From NCBI GenBank assembly GCA_030512295.1, contig JAULSR010000001.1:3371001-3435000 (forward strand): a stretch of 64,000 nt of DNA. The letters run 5' to 3'. The position numbers and the translations under genes were made by a program. The stretch comes from Bombardia bombarda. Lineage: Eukaryota; Ascomycota; Sordariomycetes; Sordariales; Lasiosphaeriaceae. The notes below the pieces were generated by a model. That model was given only the letters and a program-made list of their open reading frames with translations. It did no database searches and was not told the DNA's origin. Below, piece by piece: positions 43,730-54,050 of the stretch (within the stretch, counting starts at the first letter, position 1; the number at the start of each line of letters is the position of its first letter).

Positions 43730-45227
43730 ATGGCCTTCATCCAGGACCCCCGCCTCCGCCAGCGATGGAACCAGATCTCGCACAACGCCGAGGCCGCGAC
43801 CGAGAACGCCGCGGCCGGCATCTGGACCTTCCAGCACCGCTACATCTCGCCGTGTCTGGGCGTCCTCGGCAGCAGCCTCGACAGCTGCACGAGCCTGTGT
43901 CTGGGCGACCGCGAGGAGCGGGCCCGGCGCGCGCGCGAGCGAGACCGCGGCGCCCGCCGCACGAGGGCCGAATACACGTTTGACTTTTACGACGACTGGG
44001 AGGATGCCGATGACGAGGGCGTCGGGCGCGGCCTGCTGGGCGGCTGGGGCGGCGTCGGGCGCGGCGAGGACTGGGATCGGCTCCTGGCGGGGACTGGCAG
44101 CACCGCGAGTGGTGGAGGTGGTGGTGGTGGTGGCGGTGGTGCTTCTGATGACGTGATAGATGGGCAGCCGAGACGAAAGAGGGGCATGAGCTACGGCACG
44201 CGGGGGCCGGCCCGCGCAGGAAGGCGCCCACGGCGGAGGAGGATCCAAATGTCATTCCTAGGACGGCGCCGATTGGGTTTTTGGGGTGGTTGCCGTTCAA
44301 GGTTGGCGGCACGCTGAGGTATAAGCCATCGGCGGCGAACTTGAGGGATCATCCGGGGGTGGTGGGGGTAGTGTGCCGGATCTGCATGGCGGGGAGGAGG
44401 AGAATGAGCCGCTGCTTGGGGCGAGCGACGATGAAGACAACGACTACGATGAAGATGGTGTGCACCGGAAGAAGAAGCGATCACAGCAGTCTAGGCCACG
44501 GAGTAATACTGCCGAGTCTGGGGACACGTCGAGCTCGTACCGGTCAAGGGGCGATCTATTTCCGAGCGACGGCGAGGGCGACGAGGACGCGGTGCCGCTG
44601 GACGACGAGTTCGCCGTGGCGTTGGACCGCGTCGGAGGAGACGACCGGAGCAGCAACAAGACGCGGAGCAGCAAAGGGAAACGCCCGGACAGGGATAGGG
44701 ACAGGGGCATGTCGAGAACGGTCTCGAGGACGACCATGTCCTCGGGGTACACGACCCACACGACGAACACGCACACGCCAGACTCTTACAAGGAACCGCT
44801 CAGCAGCTCTACGATATTATTCCCAACAGTAGGTGAAGAGATAAAGCCGGCCACATCGCTTGAAGATCTGCAGCGGGAGGAGGAGCAGGCCGAGAGGGAG
44901 GAATATGAGGAGATTGAGCGAAGGCGGAAGGCAGCCTCGCAGTTGGCACTACAACGCGGTCTAAGCAAGGACAATCTTGTGACAGAGGCGGCGCTGTGCG
45001 ACGAGGCCAAGGACAAAGTCTTGGCGGAGGAGAACGAAGACGAGACTCCTGAAGAGCGGATGCCCAACCATATATTACCCCCCGCACATGCGATAGACGA
45101 TGGGTTGAAGGAGGCAAAATTCACATCGACTGTAGCGGAGGAGCCCAGCGCAATAATCAAGGCAGGCACAGCGGATGACGATGACGACGGCCAATTTGTG
45201 CCCGCGCGGTTGCCTCAGTTTGGATGA
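43730..45227 (+). CDS. Acidic conserved-type fungal protein, unknown function, two one-base frameshifts
   Basis: Begins MAFIQDPRLRQRWNQISHNA and continues ...TFQHRYISPCLGVLGSSLDS, EYTFDFYDDWEDADDEGVGR, a Gly run, then RGMSYGTRG. The frame then breaks at GGGGG 44202-44206; one base off it resumes as RRKAPTAEEDPNVIPRTAPI, GFLGWLPFKVGGTLRYKPSA and NLRDHPG. It breaks again at GGGGG 44355-44359 and resumes as SVPDLHGGEEENEPLLGASD through to ARLPQFG and stop. Adding one G to each run gives exactly 500 codons (499 residues), with no intron required. Features: a conserved-looking middle (GTLRYKPSAANLRDHPG), an acidic dileucine-type signal (ENEPLL), Arg/Asp-rich disorder and a C-terminal helix rich in Glu (EREEYEEIERRRK). 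No catalytic domain recognised. The dileucine signal hints at membrane-traffic links, by inference only. Confidence 0.72.
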
Positions 45228-46360
45228 CTGGGACGGAAGGAAAAGAGAATGGGGGAAAACCCGGGACAAAGGCCATGGATACGAGGGATTGATTGTTCGA
45301 CGGTATGATTTAATGACGGTTATTTACGACAATTGGGAAGAGAGGGTTGGTTCAATGGTATTACAGCAACAACAGTCCAGTCAGCTAGCCTAGCGAGGCA
45401 GGCGCGCGCATCAAACAGATACACTCTCGTCACCCACACCGGTCTGAGGGCGATTTACACTAGAAAGGCGGAAAATTCGGATGGAGGAATGAATCGTTAG
45501 GGATTGTCATACCCCGGAGATTTCAAGCTGCTCTCTATTCTCACGATGATAGAAAAAGAGAAGAGAATAGAGGTGATATTCACGCACACCTACAACTGGA
45601 GAACTTGTATAATACACCTAATACTACAAAGAACCCAATGAATACTTGGTTCTCAGCGTCTTGTTGTGTTCTCTCGGGGGCCTCTGCTCGATTATATCTT
45701 GTTTCATCTTCAGTACGCACGATTTCAAGGCATGCTACTCCTATTCTACTGTGTAAATGCCTGATGATCAATGCTTTCAGGTACGGATGCCACGGCCAGT
45801 GATCTGCGACGTGTTGGTTACCAGTTGCCACCGCATGCCCGCGAGCCTCGGTTCATTCCAACGCACGTCACAAACCCCCTTGCTCCCCCTCCCGAGCTCT
45901 AACCAAGGTGGGCTCTAGTGATGCATCTTCCCCGCATCTCCAAGTAAATTCCCCAGACTTTCCCAACCCCACAGGTTTGGTGCGCTTCTTCCCGTTCTCA
46001 TATCAGATCCCGGTATGTGTTCGATCAAGTACCTATCTGGACTTAAACGACGTGGTAGGATGCACTGATCTCTTTTGCATTGTTCTAGCTGTCCAGACTC
46101 AATAAATTGCGAGTTGAGGATAATTCTTGCTTTCTTTCATGAGCAGAGCATTCATTAGTTTACTTGCATCCCCCATCTTTCACTTACTTCGTCTCGAGTG
46201 ACACGACGTACCTAACTCACTTTGACTTATAAGCTCAAGTGTTGTTGATAGCTAGTTATCCTTATCGAGCTTCACATCTACACACCTTATCTCTCCTCCT
46301 TTTACTTGTCTTACAACAACAACAACAACAACAACAACAACCCCCATATAATACAACAAG
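45228..46360. other. Intergenic region upstream of nitronate monooxygenase
   Basis: About 1.1 kb. Short frames on both strands (for example 45580-45831) have no domain. A (CAA)n run at 46315-46341 sits in the leader just before the nitronate monooxygenase start. No RNA gene seen. Confidence 0.45.
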
Positions 46361-47430
46361 ATGGCCTCCCCCACTCCCACCGGCCCCATCACCACCCCCC
46401 TCACCACCCTCCTCGGCATCCAACACCCCGTCCTCCTCGCCGGCATGGCCCGCACCTCAGGCGGCCGCCTCGCCGCCGCCGTCTCCAACGCCGGCGGCCT
46501 CGGCGTCATCGGCGGCTTCATGTACACGCCCGACCAGCTGCGCGCCATCGTCGCCGAGCTCAAAGCCAACCTGCGCTCCCCCGACCTGCCCTTCGGCATC
46601 GACCTCGCCCTGCCGCAGCTCGGCGGCTCCGCCCGCAAGACCAACCACGACTACACCCACGGCAAGCTCGACGAGCTCATCGACATCACCATCGAGTCCG
46701 GCGCCAAGCTATTCGTGGCCGCGGTGGGTGTGCCGCCCGCACATGTTATTAAAAGATTGCACGACGCGGGGATTCTGATCATGAACATGGTCGGCCACCC
46801 CAAGCACGCGACCAAAGCGCTGGACATGGGCGTCGACATGGTCTGCGCGCAGGGCGGCGAAGGCGGCGGACACACGGGGGACATCGCGAACAGCGTGCTG
46901 ATTCCAGCGGTGGTGGATGTGGCGCGGGGGTATCACCCCAAAATGCTGGGGGGAAGCAGACGGCGCTGGTGGTGGCGGCGGGCGGGATTGCGAACGGGCG
47001 GGGGCTGGCGAGCTCGCTGATGCAGGGGGCCAGCGGCGTGTGGGTGGGCACGCGGTTTGTGGCGAGCGTGGAGGCCGGGTGTAGCGAGGCGGCGAAGCGA
47101 GAAATTGTGTCGTGCGGGTTTGACGGGACGGAGCGGACGCTGGTGTTGAGCGGCAGGCCGTTGCGGATGAAGACGAACGGGTATATCAGAAAGTGGCACG
47201 AGAAGCCGGAGAAGATTAGGGAGTTGTGTGATAAGGGGGTGGTGCCGATGGAGTGGGATCTGGACGAGGGGAATGAGATTGACCCGCCGCATTTGATGGG
47301 GCAGGTGGCAGGGGCGATTCGGGAGATACAGCCGGCGGGGGAGATTGTGGATGAGATGGTGAGGGAGGCGGTCGAGATGTTGAGGGCTGGGGCTGGGTAT
47401 TTGGAGGGGGGTGGTAGGAGTAGGCTTTGA
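46361..47430 (+). CDS. Nitronate monooxygenase (2-nitropropane dioxygenase type), one-base frameshift
   Basis: FMN-dependent TIM-barrel enzyme that oxidises propionate-3-nitronate and related alkyl nitronates. Begins MASPTPTGPITTPLTTLLGI, then QHPVLLAGMARTSGGRLAAA and SNAGGLGVIGG. The FMN region GILIMNMVGHPKHATKAL and CAQGGEGGGHTGDIANSVLI (with the catalytic His) is intact. The frame breaks at the G run 46947-46952 (CTGGGGGGAAG); with one extra G it resumes QTALVVAAGGIANGRGLASS, SGVWVGTRFVASVEAG, LSGRPLRMKTNGYI and LMGQVAGAIREI to the stop at 47430. The corrected frame is 357 codons (356 residues), about normal. No intron. The leader is (CAA)n-rich. Often a stress or detoxification enzyme in fungi; no cluster partner is adjacent. 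Confidence 0.9.
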
Positions 47431-47875
47431 GGTTGGGTTGGGTTGGTTGTGTATTGGAGGGGGTTGTTTGTTTATGTGATGGAGGTTGCGTTTTGTATAT
47501 AAATTTGACTACGTATATCTCCTTGTTATCGTAAGACTGCCTCAAACCATTTCATGATGAGTGGCTGTGGCAACTTGTATTGAATTTGTATGTATTATTG
47601 TTCGTTCTTGGTTTTATATCTGACTAAAGTTGCTAGTTTCTACATAAGAAATTGAAAGTATTAGTTATGTATTAGAGTATTAGGATACATGAGAGTCAGC
47701 CGTAGGCTAATTAGAGGTAAATGGGTAGGAAAAAAGAAAAGTACGAGATATTATTCTCAAAGGGGAGAAAGGGGAAAGGGGAGACGTCCACTCATCGATC
47801 AAATCCGCCTCTTCTCATTGTTCACAATGATATAACCTACTTGCTTTCGAATAGTCCCTTCGGGTCTGGCCCCGG
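47431..47875. other. 3' spacer between nitronate monooxygenase and the 2EXR gene
   Basis: About 450 bp between convergent genes, A/T-rich around 47560-47700. No gene seen. The right edge abuts the duplicated 2EXR tail. Confidence 0.45.
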
Positions 47876-48060
47876 AGTCTCGGTGAAACATGTATATCCT
47901 CGCGAGTGCTGCTGGGCTATCCATTATGACCAGTCACGACGTATAAGCCTGGAAGTCCCCCCGGGTATTGCTTCAGAGTTTGAGTCTCGGTGAACCTTTC
48001 ATATCCTCGCGTCTTCTGCTGAGCTATCCAGTATGGCCAATCAACACGTGCAAGCCTAGG
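47876..48060. repeat. Tandem duplication of the 2EXR gene 3' end
   Basis: Two direct copies of about 77 bp, 47876-47952 and 47983-48060, start AGTCTCGGTGAA and end AAGCCT(A)GG, with a period of about 108 bp. The right copy encodes RLARVDWPYWIAQQKTRGYE, followed by RFTET, near the protein's end. The left copy, read in the matching frame, gives RLIRRDWS, a stop, then WIAQQHSRGYTCFTETP. The actual reading enters the left copy one frame off and stops at 47917. Confidence 0.8.
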
Positions 48061-48936
48061 CAGAACTCCCGTGCCCCAAAAAGCGGAGTCGACAACGGCC
48101 AGTAGTCGCAACTCTTTGAGTCTGTTCCACTCTCTCGAACTGAGAAAGCGGGACGCGCTTGGCTTGAACGACACTCCCAGTAACCACACCTCCTTGACAT
48201 CAGCTGTCAGACGCCAGAGGTTTCGGCCCACGGAACTCCGCATCACGTCGTCCGAGAGTCCGATTATGTCCCGCTCGAAATTCACGTATATCTGCGGCTG
48301 GGTGTTGCCTGGCGCAAGGCCGAGTCTGTAGTGCTTCAGGGCAATATAGCGCGCCTCGCTATTGACGTGCGAAATGGCTGGGGCTTTTGCACTGCAGGTC
48401 CAGACGTTGTTCTGAAGATGACGATCCTCGCTGCACCGACGTCTCCGGACCATTTCGAGGAAGCGGTCAGTGAACACGGTAGGCTTGGGCAATTGAAGCA
48501 TCAAGAGCCGCGACGTGGGGAGGGCTTCTTGCCAGATCATTTGCCGAATCTCTGGTGGGAGCTGGCCAAACTTATGAAATTTCTTTGGGCTGCGAAGTTG
48601 TTTTTGTCGCACGGCTGCCTTGAAATTGAACAAGGACCATTTGGTCGGCCACACTATAAGGCTCGACTTCTCATAGCCTTCAGAGCCTTCTATAACAACA
48701 TCGTTTCTAATTTGCCAGTTCAACCACAGGAGCGTGGCAACATGGAAAGCCAGAAAGATCGGGATAAGTACGCGGGTCGAATATTGATGGTTGGCGTTGG
48801 GGGCTGGTAGGAAAGAGAGAAGGTCGTCTTGATCTTGACATTTCGAGCTTCGATTTGTTGCATCAACTGTGAAGACGAGAGGTGTTCCGTTCAAGTAATA
48901 GTGGAAAGCAAAGATGGGACAACGCTCCATCGTCAT
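47917..48936 (-). CDS. 2EXR domain protein
   Basis: Single-exon 339-codon frame. The 2EXR fold signature is clear: FHKFGQLPPEIRQMIWQEAL near residue 120, then PAISHVNSEARYIALKHYRL, PQIYVNFERDIIGLSDDVMR, and a C-terminal WRLTADVKEVWLLG segment. 2EXR proteins form large families in filamentous fungi, of unknown biochemical role. The N-terminal 110 residues contain a possible transmembrane stretch (VLIPIFLAFHVATLLWLNW) not typical of the family; the true start may be a later codon or follow an unseen intron. The C-terminus runs into a tandem copy of its own last codons in a shifted frame, across a six-base C/G run (47957-47962), so the last ~15 residues are suspect. Confidence 0.72.
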   Translation of the reverse strand: MTMERCPIFAFHYYLNGTPLVFTVDATNRSSKCQDQDDLLSFLPAPNANHQYSTRVLIPIFLAFHVATLLWLNWQIRNDVVIEGSEGYEKSSLIVWPTKWSLFNFKAAVRQKQLRSPKKFHKFGQLPPEIRQMIWQEALPTSRLLMLQLPKPTVFTDRFLEMVRRRRCSEDRHLQNNVWTCSAKAPAISHVNSEARYIALKHYRLGLAPGNTQPQIYVNFERDIIGLSDDVMRSSVGRNLWRLTADVKEVWLLGVSFKPSASRFLSSREWNRLKELRLLAVVDSAFWGTGVLPRLARVDWPYWIAQQKTRGYERFTETQTLKQYPGGLPGLYVVTGHNG

Positions 48937-50239
48937 GAAGGGGATATTTGATCCGGTTCAGCAAGTTGTTCGTCGATGATTCGAGAGCACGATTCCGCGT
49001 CAACGAGGATTGAACACATCATATAAACATGAGCTCGATGTTGCTGTAGGTGTCAGAAAATAACGTCTCCAGCGTAGTCGATACGCTACCTATTCTTAGA
49101 ATAACGATAGACACCAACCGCTCGAGATCCAAAGCCATGACAAGTGTGAAAAAAAAAGCGTTGAGCTGCTTTTGTAGGCCAATTATCTGCCTTTTTGACA
49201 CGCACTAGGTAAGGCTAGCCAGGAGTCCGCCTTCGCATCATGACCTCGGGACCCCGGATGGTAACCACTTGGATCGATAGTAGTACCTTGGCAGATGAGA
49301 GTTTGTTAGTCCCCAAGAATACAACTCCGCGCAGACGTTGTGCGTTGCTTGGTGGCCTCGCGATTCGGAGCAGTTCAGCTGCTCAGACCGGATGGTAGCC
49401 AAATCATCAATGGCAAAACTCCGCTGTAGCCAAGGACCTAAAGTGTCTAGAGCACCTAGACCCATCATCATCAGAACCTCATTTCAGCCACCACGTTCTT
49501 TCGAGCCGGTTGATGAGGTTGTTTTCGTCTCTGTGCATCACCATGCAAAGTGAAAGGGATAGTTTTCCTTCCGAATCCTCTTTCCTAGGGTTGCTTTGGA
49601 CCAGATTGGAACTATGCAGTGAGAAGGCACAAAACCCCAAGGTTGGGGGCCGAATGGTACGAATATGTCTAGATGCGCTTTGAGAAAGAGTTCGACGATG
49701 TTTCGTGGGGGTTGCCGAGTGCAGATTAATAAGGTTACACAACGGGCAAGAACGACGGGGTGTCTTGCATGAATACATCCTTGCAAGTTGCAAGCTCCCC
49801 GCATCACCCCACCACAGATACCTGGGCAAGCTAGGCAGCTACCTAGGTTGGTGAGGTAGGCGGGCAGCTTCTCCCATCTCACCACCAATGATAAGTGTGC
49901 AGATGCCATATGACACCGATACCAGAGTCGCACAACTCCCTATTGATCGAGACACAGAGCTGATAGCGGGCAGCCGCGCACTCCGTTGAAAGCAGACAGT
50001 CCCTCTCTTCCATTCTCTCATGTAAAATACTGGGCCTCATGTGCAGATGTTGGGCCAACTTTGACGGGAAGACACACTTAACCTGGAACACCTGCGCCGT
50101 TCGATGCCGTCAGTTGTCGTTGTTGTCGCTGGTACTTCATGTAGCCCCACTGCAGTTTGCAAGAACCAGAGTTAGCATCAGGCAAACCGACCGACGGCCC
50201 CCAGCTGCCCATCGCGGTTGCCTTCAATTCTCATAATAA
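48937..50239. other. Intergenic region between the 2EXR gene and GGPP synthase
   Basis: About 1.3 kb holding both divergent promoters (2EXR minus, GGPP synthase plus). TACC/GGTA blocks lie at 49825-49862. Overlapping minus-strand frames at 49479-50091 show no domain. No RNA gene seen. Confidence 0.45.
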
Positions 50240-51606
50240 ATGTCTCTGCCTGTGTCTTCGGCGACAAAGAGACACGTCACTATGGATACTGTAGCCTCCT
50301 CCTCTTCCTCGGCCACTCCAGCAGCAGCACCACCACCCAAACATTTAAATCCGTTCTTGCAGTCACCAACAGCAATCCCGCCACGCACGTCGTCAACCTT
50401 CTCAACGGGAGGAATTCACAATACAACTACCAGTAGTAGCAGCACCACACCTCAGCCCATTATCTCTTCTAAATCAGCACTTCTCCGACCTGTTCCTGAA
50501 GGCGACTGGCTCTCTGGTTCCAAACATACCGGTGGCGCCACCACCCAGACATCCACCCATAGACCTATCGTCCCCACAAGACATCAAAGCCGCAAGGCCT
50601 CGGTCACATCAGTCTCTACTGCCATGGCGCAACCCCCCCCCCTCCTTCTCCCCCTCCCACATCAGACCCCAGCCGCTTTGCCACAGAAGACTTCAGCGCC
50701 AGGCGACCATGGCTGGACGACAAGGAGAAGGTGCTTACGGGGCCCTATGACTACCTAAACGACCGGCCGGGCAAGGACTTCCGCGCCCAGCTCGTCAAGG
50801 CCTTCGACGCCTGGCTCGACGTACCCAAGGAGAGCTTGGACGTCATCACCAAGGCGGTGGGCATGCTGCACACGGCCTCGCTGCTCGTCGACGACGTGGA
50901 GGATAGCAGCATCCTGCGTCGGGGCCTGCCCGTGGCGCACTCCATCTTTGGCGTGGCGCAGACCATCAACAGCTCAAACTACATCTACTTCACGGCCCTG
51001 CAGGAGCTGCAGAAGCTCAACAAGCCAGAGGCCATCACCATCTTTGCCGACGAACTGGTCAACCTGCACCGCGGCCAGGGCATGGACCTGTTCTGGCGAG
51101 ACACCTTGACCTGCCCGACCGAGGACGACTACCTCGAGATGGTGAGCAACAAGACGGGCGGCCTGTTCCGCCTGGGCATCAAGCTGATGCAGGTCGAGTC
51201 GCGCAGCCAGGTCGACTGCATCCCCCTTGTTAACATCATCGGGCTCATCTTCCAGATCCTCGACGACTACAAGAACCTGTGGAGCAGGGAGTACACGGCC
51301 AACAAGGGCATGTGCGAGGACCTCACCGAGGGCAAGTTCAGCTTCCCCGTCATCCACAGCATCCGCTCCGACCCCAGCAACAAGCAGCTGCTCAACATAC
51401 TGAAGCAAAAGACCACCAACGAGGAGGTCAAGCGCTACGCTGTCAGCTACATGGAGAAGACGGGCAGCTTCGAGTACACGCGCCAGGTCCTGACGGCGCT
51501 GATTGAGCGCGCCCGCAAGATCACGGATCAGGTCGACGATGGCAAGGGCAAGAGCGGTGGTATTCATAAGATTTTGGACAAGCTGGTACTTCAAAATTCT
51601 GCTTGA
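50240..51606 (+). CDS. ggs1: Geranylgeranyl diphosphate synthase, one-base frameshift
   Basis: Trans-prenyltransferase adding IPP to FPP to make GGPP for protein prenylation, carotenoids and other terpenoids. The N-terminal ~130 residues are Ser/Thr/Pro-rich ([20 protein letters not shown]). The frame breaks at the C10 run 50633-50642; with one more C it continues as [20 protein letters not shown] into [20 protein letters not shown]. The corrected frame is 456 codons (455 residues), without introns. Catalytic motifs: first Asp-rich [10 protein letters not shown] (near residue 219), [34 protein letters not shown] and second Asp-rich [10 protein letters not shown] (near residue 341), then [11 protein letters not shown]. 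The catalytic domain matches the fungal housekeeping enzymes (Neurospora al-3, yeast Bts1 group). There are no terpene cyclase neighbours, so this is likely the primary-metabolism copy. Confidence 0.93.
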
Positions 51607-52445
51607 GCGGTCCATCGTTCTTTATTTTTTAATCTTGTGATCTCTGCGTTTGTTGATTCCCCCCTGCCATGGCTTTGTTGGCGGCAGCGACGAGTAGTGA
51701 TCCGAATGTAAATTGGGCGAACTATGGGGATGGGATCTGGCACTCATTTATGATACCTCCTTGTTGCTCTCTTTTATAAAGCGATAAAGATGTTGGGAAG
51801 AAGAAGACGGAACGGTGGCATGTCATCATTTGAGGGTAGAAGCGTAGTGAGTATTTCAATTGTAGCAGCGAAATGGGGCAAACGAAAGGTTTATGTGTTT
51901 GAAACGAAAACCACCGAGTTATAAGTGGCATTGATTCAATTGCAATATATATGTAATTGAAACCTACAGAGTGAATCTAAACGAGGTCCTGATAAAGAAG
52001 GATGGTGTGAGCTGAGATTCTCACAAGCTCTCAGGTCAATCTCTCACTAACAATCCTGTAGGCAAGTGACAAATCTTGGACAACTGGCGTCTTTCATTCT
52101 CTTCGGATCCTTCGGACACTTCGAAACTTTATTTTCTGATCTATTTATATAAAGGGGCTCAAAGAGAATGATGAACGACAGAAATTGAAATCAAGAAATC
52201 AAGGATTATTTTATTCAGTCGAGCCGTGCTACATACCAAATAAGAGCAACAACATACTTCCCAAAGCAACCCAGATGGTTATAAGAGAGGTTTTAATGTC
52301 TGTTCCATATAAGTTATTCATATTCCGCTTAACTATGCAATTATACATTCTAAGAGCTAGATAAGAGAGAATACCGTGTTCTTCTCCCTTTGCCCCTCTC
52401 CTTGCGACAGCACAACAACAACAATCATACGCCAGAACCAGCCAC
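51607..52445. other. Convergent 3' spacer between GGPP synthase and the peroxin gene
   Basis: About 840 bp, A/T-rich from 51880 to 52390, with no coding or RNA feature seen. Both 3' UTRs are expected here. Confidence 0.5.
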
Positions 52446-54050
52446 CTAGCTACCCGTAACATTTCTCCTCCTCACCATCCTTACCCACCTCCGCCTCCTC
52501 CACTCCCCGCGCCTCCCCATGCCCTCCTCACCCTCCTCCCAGCTCAAAGTAGGCGGCTGTCCCTGTCCTGGACCATGCCCATTAGGCTGCGCCGCCGGCC
52601 TCTGGTGATTCCTTACCGGAGAATACGCAACATCACCACCCCCTTGGTCGTCACCCCCACCACCATGCTCATTGTAAATATCATAAACCCACCTCTCCCC
52701 CTCCGTCTCAACCTCGACGCCCGTGATAATCCGCTCCTCCACCCACTCGCGGCTCCACAGATCCAGCGCCCACTTCTTGCCGCTCCACTCCCACCCGTCC
52801 GGCGCCATCACATCTTCAAAGAAGCGCGTGCCGCGCGGCCTGTCCCCGGAGATCCGCGCCGCCGACAGCGGATCGTACGGCGACGGGCTAAACAGCCACG
52901 GCTCCCACTCGCCACCACCGTCATCATCACCACCACCCCCACTCCCACCGCCCATCAGCCGCTGCAGCTCAAAAATCTCCACCTCCCTCGTCTCGGGCGC
53001 CTCATCCAGGATAATGTCCGACCTCACCCACGCGTCAAACGCGCCCTCGGCCGCCTCCTGCGGCGCGTCGAGGTACTGGCTCTTGGACCGCGCAAGCAGC
53101 CGCGCGACGGCCGGGTGGCTCGAGCAGATGGCGGCCCAGCCGGCCGCGAGCGCCATGAACCGCCAGGGGAGCAGGTGCGCGGCGAGCGTCATGAAGGCGC
53201 ACGCCGCTGAGAGGAGGACAAACACGGCGGAGGAGAGCGCCTCGTCGGAGAAGTTTGTCTTGGGCACAACTACCGCGACGATCTTGTCGTGCGCGACGGA
53301 GAAGTCGTCCATGCAGTTCTGCAGGTCGCCGAGGTTGCGGAAGAAGTCGCGCGAGAGCTCCTTGGCGGGCTTGACGGTGCGGGCGGGCGCGAGCGGGGGG
53401 CCGCGGGGGGTGTAGTAGCCCAGGCGGTCGGGTTGTTGGTCGGTAGATGAGGGGGATGGGGTGGAAGGGGGGTGGCGGGCGATGAAGGAGGGCACGAGGA
53501 TGGAGAGGAGGGAGATGGCGAGGGGGAGGGCGAAGAGGAGGTAGGGGTCGAGGCAGATGAAGGTGTAGACGGCGAGGAAGGAGAGGGTGTGGGTGGGGCG
53601 GCGCCAGGTGAAGAGGCGGATGGCGCGCGACTGGAACTTGAAAACGACGCCGATGCGGGCGTTGAAGCGGCGGAAGTTGGTGGACATGGCGGAGACGGTG
53701 AAGCCGGGGCGCTGGGAGGCGGCGGAGGAGGAGGAGGAGGCCATGTCGGGGACGACGGGCTGGGCTTGGTTGGGGGGGATGTCGTCGACGGGGATTACTT
53801 GGGAGAGGAGTCTGGGAGTGGTGTTAGTTGGTTTTGGTTTGATTGGAAGAGGGCTTTGATGTGATGGCCTGTCTACTTACTTCTCGAGGAGCTTGTCCTG
53901 GAGGCTCGCTGCCCTGAATATGCCACGGCGCAAGCTCCTTGCTGTCTTGGCCGAGTCGCCGCCGGCGCTGGTGTTCTGCTGTTGTGTCTCATCGTCGTGG
54001 TCGTCGACTTCGTCTGTCGAGATGAGAATATCCGACGCGATATCATCCAT
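52446..54050 (-). CDS. Pex24/Pex28-32 type peroxisomal membrane peroxin with dysferlin domain
   Basis: Integral peroxisomal membrane protein of the Pex24 family, controlling peroxisome number and size in yeasts. Exons 54050-53881 and 53811-52446, with a 69-bp intron (gtaagt...cccag), give 511 residues. The acidic N-terminus (MDDIASDILISTDEVDDHDD) leads to LQDKLLEKLLSQVIP, which fits the start of the family domain. Two hydrophobic regions follow: LSFLAVYTFICLDPYLLFAL (extended) and SSAVFVLLSAACAFMTLAAH with a second half. The dysferlin-type C-terminal part reads TREVEIFELQRL, WEPWLFSPSPYDPLSA, DGWEWSGKKWALDLWSREWV and GERWVYDIYN. The tail is basic and Arg-rich (RRRRWVRMVRRRNV). Which yeast paralogue it matches best I cannot say. 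Confidence 0.85.

Noticed and set aside
46361..51606. Nitronate monooxygenase near GGPP synthase as a terpenoid biosynthetic cluster.
   Set aside because: No terpene cyclase, P450, transporter or cluster regulator is present; the GGPP synthase looks like the primary-metabolism copy.
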